Source: Phycisphaerae bacterium
Lineage (GTDB): Bacteria; Planctomycetota; Phycisphaerae; UBA1845
Assembly: GCA_029260115.1 (NCBI GenBank)
Contig: JAJDDW010000016.1
Span: 147,144-211,143 of the forward strand
Direction of reading: 5' to 3'
Length of the DNA: 64,000 bases
Position 1 is the first letter of the stretch. Each line of letters begins with the position of its first letter. The notes beneath the pieces were generated by a model that saw only the letters and a list, made by a program, of their open reading frames with translations, made no database searches and was not told the origin of the DNA. Positions 43,022 through 54,515 of this stretch are shown in pieces. The translations under genes were made by a program, and so were the position numbers.

Positions 43022-43513
43022 TCATGGTGCGGCGGCATCGAGCTTCTTCATCCACGCTACTGCTTTAGCGTCGTAGCCCTTACCCGGCTCGGCGGTGTGC
43101 CAGGCGTCGTAGAGTGTGATGAGCCTCGCTATGCACTTGGTTGTGCGGTCATGGTCATCCCCGAACCCCTCAGCCAGCAGTTTGTGGGCCTCGAGTAATG
43201 TCGCTTCGCCATTGGGAAACTGGTTTGTCGCACCTTCCGCCTCACCTAGCTTGGCTAGGTAGTTCCCAAGCCATCGAGTGTTTGGCCCAATCCAAGTCCT
43301 GCGGGCGGCTGGCTCACCAGTGTTGAGTACGTCGAACGCATCGTCGTACTTCCCAAGCTTATTTAGCAGGAAACCCATGTTGTTGATCGACGTCAGCGTG
43401 TTAGGGTGGTCGTCGCCCAGGACGTGGCGTTGGCCAGCCAGCGCCTCCCTGTGGTAGGGCAGTGCCTTGTCCAGCTTGCCCTGATTTTGAAGCAATAACC
43501 CCATGTTGCTCAT
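43022..43513 (-). pseudogene. Truncated TPR protein (C-terminal part of an STPK-TPR-like gene)
   Basis: MSNMGLLLQNQGKLDKALPYHREALAGQRHVLGDDHPNTLTSINNMG; begins mid-TPR; resembles C-terminal half of 58691..61177. Confidence 0.7.
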
Positions 43514-43652
43514 CGGATCGCCTAAGTCCGAAAAATAAAGGCGAAACCTATCCGATAGACCAGGTTAGCGCATGCCCCTAGTTATGATACAATGGGCAGT
43601 CAATGTAGTTTACTTGGACGTAGCGGGTTCTTCGCTGTGAGGAGGAAAAAGT

Positions 43653-43970
43653 ATGCATACCAATTTTGCGATGGCTATCCTTGTACTTTCTTTGGCCATG
43701 ACGGTTCCAACACAAGCGCAACAGAAAGTATACGTCGCAGACCGAGGCGTAGGAAAACTTTACCGAATGGACACCGATGGAGGAAATCTGGAGTGTGTCC
43801 TTGGCGGCCTTGGCTCTGGCTGTCTCGGTGAATTTACTGGCTTTTCCCAACCATATGACGTCGCGTTCGGTAAAGGTCTGATGTTCGTAAGCGATAATGC
43901 ACTAGATGCAATTTTGGTGGCGGACGAAGATGGACAAAATGAGTGCGCAATCACCGCAGTCAGAATCTGA
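43653..43970 (+). CDS. Short secreted LDL-R/NHL-like repeat fragment, probably truncated
   Basis: Signal peptide, KVYVADRGVGKLYRMDTDGGNLE...QPYDVAFGKGLMFVSD...ILVADEDG. Confidence 0.5.
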   Translation: MHTNFAMAILVLSLAMTVPTQAQQKVYVADRGVGKLYRMDTDGGNLECVLGGLGSGCLGEFTGFSQPYDVAFGKGLMFVSDNALDAILVADEDGQNECAITAVRI

Positions 43971-43974
43971 CGGT

Positions 43975-44190
43975 GCGATCGCCTTGACTAATTCAATTGT
44001 GGTTGTCCGATTACTCCGGCCACCACCAGGCGGCATGTCGATAATAGGATCGGAGCACCCGCCGAGCCATTCACGACACGCCTGCGAGCCCTCAATTGAG
44101 CCGACATCACAACGGATCGATCAGGCGATTATCCAAGCCCTGGTGATTACGCTCATAATGATAGAATTCAGCGAAGTCGTTGGCCCCTGA
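43975..44190 (-). mobile_element. Decayed transposase C-terminus (integrase core)
   Basis: Minus-strand translation GANDFAEFYHYERNHQGLDNRLI typical of integrase-core transposase C-termini, followed by in-frame stops. Confidence 0.65.
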
Positions 44191-44330
44191 GTTACGACTT
44201 GAGAGCCTTGTACTCTTCTAGGATGTAAGCAATTACATCAAGCTGATACAGGTTGCCCAAGCCCGCTAGGAACATGAGGAGTAGTCGCCACGCTTGACTG
44301 GCATTCAATTAGCCTATTGTATCCGGAACC

Positions 44331-44400
44331 GGAACTGCCATGTCATAAGCCGTATAGATACAGTTAGTCATGCGCGTTTGAATAATTGGACACTACTCGC
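44331..44400 (+). repeat. Dispersed repeat R3, copy 1
   Basis: Ungapped hand alignment to 58481..58550: about 49/70 identical; core GCGCGTTTGAATnnTTGGnCACTAC. Confidence 0.65.
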
Positions 44401-44472
44401 ATGGCGGGCTGCTACACAAGTTTCGAATGTTCAGGATGAACTGTGGGACATGCATGCCAATCCACAACTATG

Positions 44473-47400
44473 CTATCTTCGCCGTCTAAGTGATATATAG
44501 CCAACCATGCTAAGGGCGAGCGTAACTCCATCGAGCGCGCCGCAAAGCCCAGCACCGCATCGCCGAGTTCCGTTCAATGTTCCAGCGTCCACCGAGTCGC
44601 CATTAGATCCACCGTTTACGTCGCCGTCGAGATCACCGCCTCCCGTCGGGCTTTCTGCCGACCCGTCACTGGCTCCAACGCGCAGCGTGATTAAGACTGG
44701 GTCACTGGAGAGTTCTCCGTCGTTGACCGTGTATGTGAACTCATCGACTCCGAGGAAATCCGCTTCGGGAATGTAACGAAGCAGCGGGGGGAACCCCAGA
44801 ATTTGACCATGGGATGGACGACGCACAATCTCGAATATGACGTCGGTTCCAGCTTCTGTATCGAAACCGAGTAGCGTTATTGATAGGGAGACAGAAGCCT
44901 CAAGCTCAAGAGTCTGCTGCACTCCATAAGGCGGATCGTTGACGGGCAAGACATTAAGCATCACTTCCGCGATGTTGCTTGCCGTGTCGCCCAACGCAAC
45001 AATGTAGGTGAACGCATCGGGACCGAAGTAGTTGGTTCCAGGTGTATAGATGATCTTGGGCGGTTGACCGGTGATGGTGCCCTGTAGTGGATGCGCTATG
45101 ATATGGAACGTCGGATCTGAGCTGGCAAAACTGGGACTTGGCAAATCGAATTCCACCGCCGTATCTTCATCTGTCGTCACAGTCGCATCCCTCGCGACGG
45201 GACCGATTGAGCCACCTCCGCCACCTCCGCCACCGCCGGACGACTGAGTGTCGTTGTCCGTAATGGTCACGAGCAAACTGGCAATATTCAGGCCATCGTA
45301 CCGTGCGTCGACACTAATAGTCTGGTGCGTAATGAACGAAGTCTGTGTCCCTTCGAAAACCGCATCGTCAACGGCAGTTACGTTAATCGACTGGAAAGAG
45401 TTCCAATTGGCGGGCGTAAACGTCAACAACAGCGCAACACCTGAGCCCGCGCCGACATCGATTTGTGATGTTGGATCGACAATGATCGTCACATCAGCGG
45501 ATGGTGCATCGTTTAACACCAATGTGTATGAATCAGAAGTCGGTCCCGACTCGTCGACTTCCGTAACTCCACCGGTTTCAGTAATCGTCAAGCCAGCTTC
45601 ATCGGTCACATTAACCGTCAAGGACGCGATTGAGACGCCGTTGAAAAGCGGATCTGCACTAACGGCCGTGTGAACGATAGTCGACGTGTGTGGTCCTTCG
45701 GCGGCGCCATCAACAACTCCTGTTATTGTAACCGTTTGCGACGTGTTCCAGTTCGCACTTGTGAACGTGAGGTCGATCGTTCCGCCAGTACCGCCGCCGA
45801 CGTCGGTCTGCGTGTCCGGATCGACCGTGATTGTAACGTTGGTGGCCGGCTGACTCGTGAGCACGATCGTGTAGGTGTCGGAAGTCGGGCCGGTTTCACT
45901 AACATCGCTCGAGCCACCCGATTCGGTGATGGTAACACCCGCGGTATCGTTGTCTGTTAGGTTTGCGGTGACTGAGCCGATGGAGATTCCTTGGTATTTG
46001 CCATCTGCGCTTGTGGCTGAATGTGCAATCGTCGACGTATGCGCGTTTTCGTCGACTGCGTCATCCACGGCGGTAACGGTCACGGTTTGCGGCGTGCCCC
46101 AATTCACGCTCGTGAACGTGAGAGAAACGGTCGCGTCCGCTCCAGCGCCGACATCCGTTTGGACATCCGGGTCGACGATGACCGTCACGGTTGCCGTAGG
46201 TTGGGTGCTGAGCACGATCGTGTACGTGTCCGAAGTTGGGCCTGCTTCGTCCACATCGGTGGTGCCGCCGGACTCGGTAACCGTAACACCCGCCGTATCG
46301 TTGTCGGCCACGTTCGCGGTGACGGTGCCTATGGAGATTCCCTGGTAGTTACCATCTGCGCTGACTGCAGCGTGCGTGATTGTCGATGTGTGGGCATTCT
46401 CATCGACGGAATCGTCGACCGCTGTGACCGTTACTGTCTGCGGCGTGCTCCAGTTCCCGCTCGTGAATGTGAGGTTCGTTGTTGCTCCCGCCCCGGCCCC
46501 AACGTCGCTCTGTACATCCGGATCGGCCGTGATCGTTACGTTCGCGGTTGGTTGGCTCGTAAGCACGATCGTATAGGTGTCCGACGTCGGTCCGGTTTCA
46601 CTGACATCGCTCGAACCACCCGACTCCGTGACCGTAACGCCAGCTGTGTCGTTGTCGGCTACATTGACCGTGACAGAGGCCGCGGTGATTCCGTTGTAGT
46701 TCCCGTCCGTGCTAGCCGTTGTGTGCGTGATCGTCGACGTATGCGACCCTTCATCGATCGCATCATCGACGGCAGTCACAGTAACAGTCTGCGGTGTATT
46801 CCAATTTGCGTTCGTAAACGTGAGATCGACGGTCGCTCCATCGCCGGCCCCGACGTCCGTCTGCAGATCAGGATCGATCGTCATCGTCACACTTGCGGTA
46901 GGTTGGCTGTCGAGAACGATCGTGTATGTGTCGGACGTCGGACCGGTTTCACTAGCGTCACTTGAACCACCGGATTCGGTAATGGTAACGCCTGCCGTAT
47001 CGTTGTCCGTCACATTCGCGGTAACCGAACCGATCCCGATGCCTTGATAATCAGCATCAGCGCTCGCGGCCGCATGCGTGATCGTCGACGTATGCGACCC
47101 TTCATCGATCGCATCATCGACGGCAGTCACAGTGGCAGTCTGCGGTGTATTCCAGTTTGCGTTCGTAAACGTGAGATCGACGGTCGCTCCAGCACCGGCC
47201 CCGGCGTCCGTCTGCAGATCGGGATCGATCGTAATCGTCACACTCGTGGTAGGTTGGCTGTCGAGAACGATCGTGTATGTGTCGGACGTCGGTCCCGTTT
47301 CGTCAACATCCGTGGACGCGCCGGATTCCGACACGGTGACGCCTGGTGCATCATTGTCGATGACGTTAACGGTGACGGTCGCAATCGCGACCCCATTGTA

Positions 47401-50243
47401 GTTGGAATCGCCGCTCGCCGCAGTATGAAGGATACTGGACGTATGTGGTCCTTCGGAAATCGCGTCATCGATCGCGGTGACGACGACAGTCTGGGCCACG
47501 TTCCAATCCCCGCTCGTAAACGTGAGGTTGATGGTTGCCCCACTGCCGGCGCCAACATCGGTTTGCGTATCCGGATCGACGGTGATCGTGACATTCGCTA
47601 CCGGCTCGCTCGTCAGAACAATCGTGTACGTGTCCGATGTCGCACCGGTCTCGTTCACAGTTGTCGATCCGCCACTCTCCGTGATGTCAACGCCCACCGA
47701 ATCATCGTCTGTGACCGTGGCCACGACGTCGGACACTGAGATTCCGTTATAGCTCATATCTCCGCTTGTTGATTGGGTAACGATCGTCGAATTGTGATTG
47801 CCTTCCGCAATATCGTCGTCGACGGCCGTCACAAGAACAACTTGCGCGGTGTTCCAATTACCACCTGTAAAAACAAGTACAATGGCAATGCCTGCACCCG
47901 ATCCCACGTCCGTCTGAACATCCGGGTCGACCGTAATGCTCACCGGGCCGGTTGGCGGCGACTGGAGCACTACCGTGAACGTATCCGACGTGGTACCCGC
48001 CTCGCTAACCGACGTGGATCCGCCTGATTCCACTACTAAAACAGCGGGCAGGTCGTTGTCCTCCACATTTGCCGTGACATCGGACACGGTCAACCCATTG
48101 AAATTGCCGTCGGCGCTCGAGGTCGTATGGGCGATAGTTGATGTATGAGGACCCTCTGAAGCCCCATCATCGACGGCGGTCACGACAACCGTACGTAACG
48201 TGTTCCAATTCGCGGAGGTAAATACTTCCGCAATCGCAACGCCTGCGCCGATCCGAGATCCGTTTCCGTATCCGGAGTCACCGTGATCGTGACATCCGCA
48301 TTTGGTTGGGAATCTAGCACCAATGTGTACGTGTCCGACGTCGGGCCGATCTCGCTCACATCGGTCGAACCACCCGATTCGCTGATCGTCACACCGGCCG
48401 CATCATTATCAGCCACTGTGGCGACAACATTGGTAATCGCGATGGCGTTGTAATTGCCATCCGCACTCGCCGCCGTATGGGCAATGGTCGAGTTATGATT
48501 GCCTTCGATAATGAAATCATCAACGGCGGACACGGTAACCGTCTGCGGTGTCGACCAATTGGCGGGAGTAAACGTCAGATTGCTCGTGACGCCCGCTCCA
48601 CCTCCTACGCTGGTCTCGATATCCGGATCGACCGCGACCACGACATTCGCCGTCGGCTGCGACGTCAGGACGACCGTATACGTATCGCTCGTCGGCCCCT
48701 GTTCGCTTACCGTCGTCGCGTTGGCCGACTCCGTGTTGCTCACGCCAGCGGTGTCATTGTCGGTAACATTCGCCACGACACTCGCAATCGTGATCCCATC
48801 GTAGTTCAGATCGCTGCTTGTAGCCGAGTGCGTGATCGTAGATGTGTGCGCTCCTTCCGCGATGGCATCATCGACGGCGGTCACCGTTACGGTCTGCGGC
48901 GTGTTCCAATTACCGCCCGTGAAACTGAGGTTAATTGTGCTGCCGGTCCCGGCACCCACGTCGGACTGTATATCGGGATCCACTTGGATAGTCACCGTCG
49001 CGGTCGGCGGAGAGTCGAGAACGATCGTGTAGGTGTCAGAGGTAGCGCTCAGCTCGCTGACATCTGTCATTCCGTTCGACGCGGTGATGGCCACGCCTGC
49101 AAGGTCATTGTCGGCTATGTTCGCGACGACGTTTGCGATACTGATGCCATTGTAGTCGGTATCCGCGCTCGTTGCCGAATGGGCAATCGTGGAAGTCGCT
49201 GGCCCTTCGTCCACGATATCGTCGACAGCGGTTACCGTCACGTTCCGTGCAACGTTCCAGTTTCCTACCGCAAACACAAAGGTAACCGCAACTCCCGCAC
49301 CCGATCCGAGGTCGACCTGAGCATCAGGCGTCGCGGTGATGGTTACGTCGGAGGATGGCTGTTTGTCGAGTGTGATCGTATAGGTGTCGGAGGTCGGACC
49401 CGCCTCATTCACATCGGTGGAGCCGCCGCTTTCGGCGATAGTCACGCCGGCTGCGTCATCGTCGGTGACGTTCACTGTTAAGTTCGGTATCGAGACCCCA
49501 TTGTAACCAGCGTCCGCGCTGGTGGCCGTATGTACGATCGTCGAAGTGTGAGGCCCTTCCGGCACGGCATCGTCCACGGCAGTGACAATTATGGTTCGGG
49601 CAATGTTCCAAGTACCCGGTGAGATGTTGATTGTGATCACTGATCCTGCACCGTTGCCGAGGTCGGTCTCATTATCCGGATCCACAGAGATCGTCACGGT
49701 CGCGCTGGGCATGGAGGTCAGCACGAGTGTGTAACTGTCAGACGTCGGACCTAGTTCGCTGACCGCAGTCGATCCGCCGGTGGGCGTGATCGTGACGCCA
49801 ACTGAATCGTTGTCCGTAACCTGAGCAATGACGCTTGGAATCCCGATTCCGTCATAGGCCGAATCGGCACTCGTCGCGGTATGTGGGATCGTTGAATTGT
49901 GCGTTCCCTCAACCAGCGCATCGTCAACGGCTGTGACAGTGATAGTCTGTGGAACGTTCCAGTTGCCGGACGTGAACGTCAGGAGGACACCGATCCCGGC
50001 ACCTGCCCCCAAATCCGTTTGCACATCTGGATCGGCGACGATATCAACGTCCGCAGTCGGAATCGAGTCCAGGGTTACAGTGTATGTATCGGATGTCGGC
50101 CCAGTCTCGCTGACGCTCGTACTGCCGCCGGTCTCAGTGATGCTGACCCCGGCCTGCCCATGCGCGACGGATGAGACCAACACTGTAAACGCAGCGCAGA
50201 ACAACACCCAGCGTTGAAAATTATCGGACTTTGATTTTCCCAA
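44473..50243 (-). CDS. Giant secreted Calx-beta repeat protein with cadherin-like C-terminus and CG-rich/TM/RRRR C-terminal sorting-like signal; split by a frameshift near 48249
   Basis: ORFs 48180..50321 and 44473..48183 join by restoring one base; 14 repeats of GVxITESGGSTxVxExGPTSDTYTIVL; candidate TTG start at 50243 after AGAAGGAG; C-terminus RRCGAGLCGALDGVTLALSMVGYISLRRRR. Confidence 0.85.
46727..46941 (-). repeat. Recently duplicated Calx-beta unit segment (unit a)
   Basis: 215 bp aligned without gaps to 47078..47292, about 10 mismatches by hand; offset 351 bp = 117 codons. Confidence 0.9.
47078..47292 (-). repeat. Recently duplicated Calx-beta unit segment (unit b)
   Basis: See 46727..46941. 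Confidence 0.9.
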
Positions 50244-50305
50244 CCGCGCACTCCTTCTACACAAAGGGATTCGGCAAAGTGGCTGCGACTCTTGAGCTTG
50301 GATTT

Positions 50306-50456
50306 GTGACCTGACCCCCATATATCGGTTAAATTCCAGCGTTAGTATTCTGGTCTGACCATGGATAATAAGAAGGTCAAAGATCTGGCGCGAAAGAGAT
50401 TTACGGCAGAGCAGATCATTTACAAACTTCGAGAGGCCGAGGTGATCATTGGTTGA
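50306..50456 (+). mobile_element. IS3-family left-end remnant with truncated OrfA
   Basis: TGTGACCTGACCCCCATATATCGG end-like sequence; MDNKKVKDLARKRFTAEQIIYKLREAEVIIG*. Confidence 0.75.
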
Positions 50457-50525
50457 AAGTGTCCATTAATTCGATGATTTCCAAAGAAAACGGGATTTGT
50501 AACTCGTAACGTTCGAGCTATTTAG

Positions 50526-50550
50526 TCGCGTTTGTATTTTTGGACACTAC
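50526..50550 (+). repeat. Dispersed repeat R3, short copy 2
   Basis: TCGCGTTTGTATTTTTGGACACTAC, close to core of 44331 and 58481 copies. Confidence 0.5.
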
Positions 50551-50661
50551 AAGAACTCTCATAACCACTGGATCAGATTTTGGGTAGCAGGCCACTTGTC
50601 CCAGATCTGCCCTTCACTACCAGCATCCAAACATGCGATTTTCACTCTGAGCGCACAGTAT

Positions 50662-51305
50662 TCATGACGTGTACATTGGGTATTCAGATTCCATTAACAT
50701 TATCGGTGAAGCGAACACGCTGCCAATTCTTTGAGCAAGAATGGCCAATGTAGCTGTAGGCACATGACGGTATTCATCTGACGTTACCATATTGATCGTG
50801 TCCACCTCAGTGGATGTAAGTTGCTGTGGTGACGTTCGGGGGCAGGACGGCATATCGTCAAGACTGCATTCTACTTCTCGCTTCCACGAATGATACCGTG
50901 ACCGTGGTAGCCGCAGAACACGAAGAACGGATCGAAGCGGTGGAACGGATCGGGACCGCTCAATAGCCCGGAGTAGTGAAACCTTAGATGAACCATCAGA
51001 GATTCGTGTGTAGTTGAGTGAGGCGCCGATCACCTTGAGTCGGACGACCATCAATCGAAGCAATGCGACGAGCCTTGCAACACGTTTCCTGAGGACGAGC
51101 ACCTCGTTTTGCAGGACGATGAGGTCCATATCTGCCACATCAACGGAGACGATAATCCGTACAAAAAAGTACAGACTGTCTTGGCAAAAAGTAAAGCTAA
51201 ATACCTTCGAAGAACGTCTTTGTTGGGCAATCACGTCCAACCACAATGGTGAGGACTCGCGCATAAAGGTCCAGGATGAGCTGGTGTATAGCGCGGTTGT
51301 TTCAA
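50662..51305 (-). mobile_element. Decayed integrase-core transposase with 5' region
   Basis: LRVLRLPRSRYHSWKREVECSLDDMPSCPRTSPQQLTSTEVDTINMVTSDEYRHVPTATLAILAQRIGSVFASP; N-terminal segment similar to 61362..61760. Confidence 0.75.
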
Positions 51306-51491
51306 GGGGCTAATCTGGCCAGCGATCATTCATGTGTGGCTTCTTCAATTTTAGTGTAATCACACAGGAGAATTGGTCAAATTTTGATACCTATATTGTC
51401 AAGGTGTTCGCATTTATCGTGGGGAACAACCTCTTTCTGTTTTCAGCGGTATGTGTTCTAATGTTAATCTGTCTGATTGGAAATGCTATTC

Positions 51492-52874
51492 ATGGAAAAC
51501 GTAGATATACATCGCCTGCACTTCGCGTTTACGATAATCTATCATTATATCTTTCCCCAATTATCGATGGGATTGACGTTGCTGATTTTAATTCTAAAAA
51601 CGATGGGGCTGCGCGGTGATAGGGCGGGTAGCGACGGTGCTCGATTCTGGTGCAGGATCTTGGGCTTGACATTTGTCATGGGCGTAATCACTGGCATACC
51701 AATGGAATTCCAATTCGGAACCAATTGGTCACGATTCTCTGAGGCAGCCGGCGGCGTCATCGGGCAGACGCTGGCGATGGAAGGCATATTCGCGTTTTTC
51801 CTGGAATCTACATTTTTGTACCTTTTGCTGTTTCAGGAGAAGCGTCTTGGTGTGCGAATTCATTGGTTCGTGTCCTTGTTGGTATTTCTTGGCACATGGC
51901 TTAGCGGCTATTTCATCGTTTGCACAAACGCTTGGATGCAACATCCGGTGGGGCACACGATCAGTGAAACGGGGAAAATCGAATTGGAGAGTGTGTGGGC
52001 CTTGCTCACTAACGCATGGGCTATTCCTCAATATCTGCATACGATGGTCGGCACGACAATTACCGGAAGTTTTGTGATGGCATCCATCGGGTCGTTTTAT
52101 GTGCTGCGCAATAAACATCTTGTTGTGGCCAAGCGATTTTTGTCTTTGTCTGTCATTGTGGCCTGCGTGGCCAGTGTTTTGGCGGCGTTTCCCACCGGTG
52201 ATATGCAAGCCAAGCTGGTGCACAATCACCAACCGGAAACATTTGCGGCGATGGAGGGTCACTTTCATACCTCGAATGGCGCGCCGTTAGTCCTGATGGG
52301 GCAACCGAATATGGAGACGCTTCATCTCGATAACCCCATTGAGCTACCCAATATGCTGTCCGTACTCACTCACCTTCGTTGGGATTCAGAAGTTAAAGGC
52401 TTAACTTCCTATCCACAAGACCGCTGGCCTACAAACGTACCGGCGCTGTATTATGCGTACCACATCATGGCGGGGGTCGGTTCGATATTCATTGCTGTCA
52501 GTCTGCTTGGTATCATTTCGATGCTGCAAGGTAAGTTGTACTCACGGCGCTGGCTGCTATGGACCTACATGTTGCTACTGCCGTTTCCATTTATCGCTAA
52601 CACTGCCGGTTGGGCAACTGCGGAGCTTGGGCGTCAGCCCTGGATAATTTATAATGTGATGCGCACGGTTGATGGTCATTCGATGCATGTGTCAGGCGGG
52701 AATGCACTTTTCTCATTGCTTGGATTCGCCGGCCTGTATGTAGTATTATCGGTGTTGTTCTTCTTTATCGCTGTCCGGATCATTACTGATGGACCGGATG
52801 GTGAGAGCTCACTTAGTGACGTATCAGCGGCACCAAAAGATGCGCCTAGTCAGGCACAGGGAGCTATCTTGTGA
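51492..52874 (+). CDS. cydA: Cytochrome bd ubiquinol oxidase subunit I
   Basis: RLHFAFTIIYHYIFPQLSMGLTLLI, GRQPWIIYNVMRTVDGHS. Confidence 0.95.
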   Translation: MENVDIHRLHFAFTIIYHYIFPQLSMGLTLLILILKTMGLRGDRAGSDGARFWCRILGLTFVMGVITGIPMEFQFGTNWSRFSEAAGGVIGQTLAMEGIFAFFLESTFLYLLLFQEKRLGVRIHWFVSLLVFLGTWLSGYFIVCTNAWMQHPVGHTISETGKIELESVWALLTNAWAIPQYLHTMVGTTITGSFVMASIGSFYVLRNKHLVVAKRFLSLSVIVACVASVLAAFPTGDMQAKLVHNHQPETFAAMEGHFHTSNGAPLVLMGQPNMETLHLDNPIELPNMLSVLTHLRWDSEVKGLTSYPQDRWPTNVPALYYAYHIMAGVGSIFIAVSLLGIISMLQGKLYSRRWLLWTYMLLLPFPFIANTAGWATAELGRQPWIIYNVMRTVDGHSMHVSGGNALFSLLGFAGLYVVLSVLFFFIAVRIITDGPDGESSLSDVSAAPKDAPSQAQGAIL

Positions 52875-53905
52875 CCATTGAGACGGTATGGTATTGTTTG
52901 TTGTGGCTTACGATAGCCGCGTATGCGGTGCTCGATGGTTTCGACTTTGGCGTGGGTATCCTTCACTTGTTTGTGGCACGAAACAACCGTGAGCGGGAGC
53001 AAGTGTTACAATCAATTGGACCCGTATGGGACGGCAACGAGGTTTGGTTGATAGCTGCCGCAGCAACCATGTTCTTCGCGTTTCCGGTTCTGTATGCTAC
53101 GTCATTTAGCGGATTCTATTTGCCGCTGATGATGGTACTGTGGACTCTGATGGGTCGGGCCTTGGGCATAGAGTTGCGGCACCAACTAAGCGATCCACTA
53201 TGGTGCTCTTTTTGGGATGTTATATTTAGCGTTTCCAGTTTGCTGCTTGCGCTGTTGCTTGGGGCTGTAATTGGTAATATTGTGCGTGGCGTATCATTGA
53301 ATGCGCATGGCGTGTTTTTTGCCCCGCTTTGGACCGATTTTCGTGTGGGCAGTGACACCGGTGTGCTCGATTGGTATACAGGTTTGATCGCTGTCACAGT
53401 TACTGTAGCGCTCGCTCACCACGGTGCGTTATGGGTAAATGCGCGTACCGATGATTCCGTGAAATGGAGAAGTGAACGAGTTGCAAGACTCTTGTGGCCG
53501 GTCTTGATGGTGTTGTCGATCGTAGCGGCTTTTACGAGTGTCAATGTGCAACCCAACATTATTGTGGAATTTAAAGCTCGTCCTTGGTTTGGGTGTGTTC
53601 CTGTTGCAGCATTTCTGTCTTTGTGTTGCATATACCAACTGCGCGGTAAGAAACGGGACGCTGCTGCGTTTCGAGCAAGTTGTGTGTACATTGTTTCGAT
53701 GATCGCATCTGTGGCTATCGGCATCTTTCCATTTGCTTTACTTGCGCGCGATAGTGCATTGAGCTTAACAATAACTTCCGTGGCAGCCGCAAAACCTGGG
53801 CTCGTGGCTGCCCTATATTGGTGGGTACCAGGGATGATCGCAGTGTGTCTTTACACTTACCTTGTATCCTATCGAGCTATGTCGAAGAGTTGTCAATCCC
53901 ATTAA
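52871..53905 (+). CDS. cydB: Cytochrome bd ubiquinol oxidase subunit II
   Basis: AYAVLDGFDFGVGILHLFVARNNREREQVLQSIGPVWDGNEVWLI; overlaps cydA stop. Confidence 0.95.
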   Translation: MTIETVWYCLLWLTIAAYAVLDGFDFGVGILHLFVARNNREREQVLQSIGPVWDGNEVWLIAAAATMFFAFPVLYATSFSGFYLPLMMVLWTLMGRALGIELRHQLSDPLWCSFWDVIFSVSSLLLALLLGAVIGNIVRGVSLNAHGVFFAPLWTDFRVGSDTGVLDWYTGLIAVTVTVALAHHGALWVNARTDDSVKWRSERVARLLWPVLMVLSIVAAFTSVNVQPNIIVEFKARPWFGCVPVAAFLSLCCIYQLRGKKRDAAAFRASCVYIVSMIASVAIGIFPFALLARDSALSLTITSVAAAKPGLVAALYWWVPGMIAVCLYTYLVSYRAMSKSCQSH

Positions 53906-54085
53906 AGTCATCCGGACCAAAGCTGGACTGATGCGACTGAGCTTGTCCCTTGTGTCTCCCAAAATCACCATCCATCGGTCGTGGGCAACGCGATGAGTCA
54001 ATTATCAAGTGTTCGCCGTTGATTCTAGGCACTTCAGATAGGGTACTATATATAGTAGTGCGATCTAATTCTGAGGCACGCACGT
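53893..54085 (-). mobile_element. IS 3'-end remnant overlapping the cydB stop
   Basis: Minus strand GTCCGGATGACTTTAATGGGA matches GTCCGGATGACGTTAATGGGA at 56359..56379. Confidence 0.5.
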
Positions 54086-54465
54086 AACGATCGATATCTA
54101 TTCAACCCAAATGATTACGGGCAACCAGGTCGAAACCGGAACATCTGGTCGCGAGCGAAGGTCTGATTGAGTTGTCCTTCAGCGTACCTGATCTGATCCG
54201 ATAACTATGCTTTTATAGGGGCTGGAACGGAAGGGAGGAGATATTGGGAGGCACATGCCACATTTGGCTCTAGTTGGATAACGACTAACGTCGCAAGCAA
54301 AACGCCGCTCAACATATCCAGAACATTCCATAGAAATACAGTCGATTCATATGACCATGGCCACATGAAGCTGGGCATGCACAGACATCTGCGCCAGAAT
54401 ATCAACGCAACTAATTCCACCACTGAATGTACAAGTGACTACTACTGCTGAATCCATATGAAAAT

Positions 54466-54515
54466 TGAGTGACGAGAACTCGTACACGACGGTGCAGAAT
54501 GTCTCGGTGTATACC
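54466..54515 (-). repeat. IS 5'-region remnant (repeat R2)
   Basis: Plus-strand GACGAGAACTCGTACACGACGGTGCAGAATGT aligns with reverse complement of 61.9 kb copy. Confidence 0.5.

Noticed and set aside
43512-43570. Integron attC-like site
   Set aside because: Core site GTTRRRY and inverse core not matched; no integrase nearby
45670-49481. Long antisense ORFs (e.g. 46021..46965, 47044..47739, 48477..49481)
   Set aside because: Shadow frames of the repetitive Calx-beta gene; Arg/Asp-rich low-complexity translations with no recognisable domain
44473-50321. Regularly spaced DNA repeats suggesting CRISPR
   Set aside because: Period is about 350 bp and in-frame protein repeats (Calx-beta), not short repeat-spacer units
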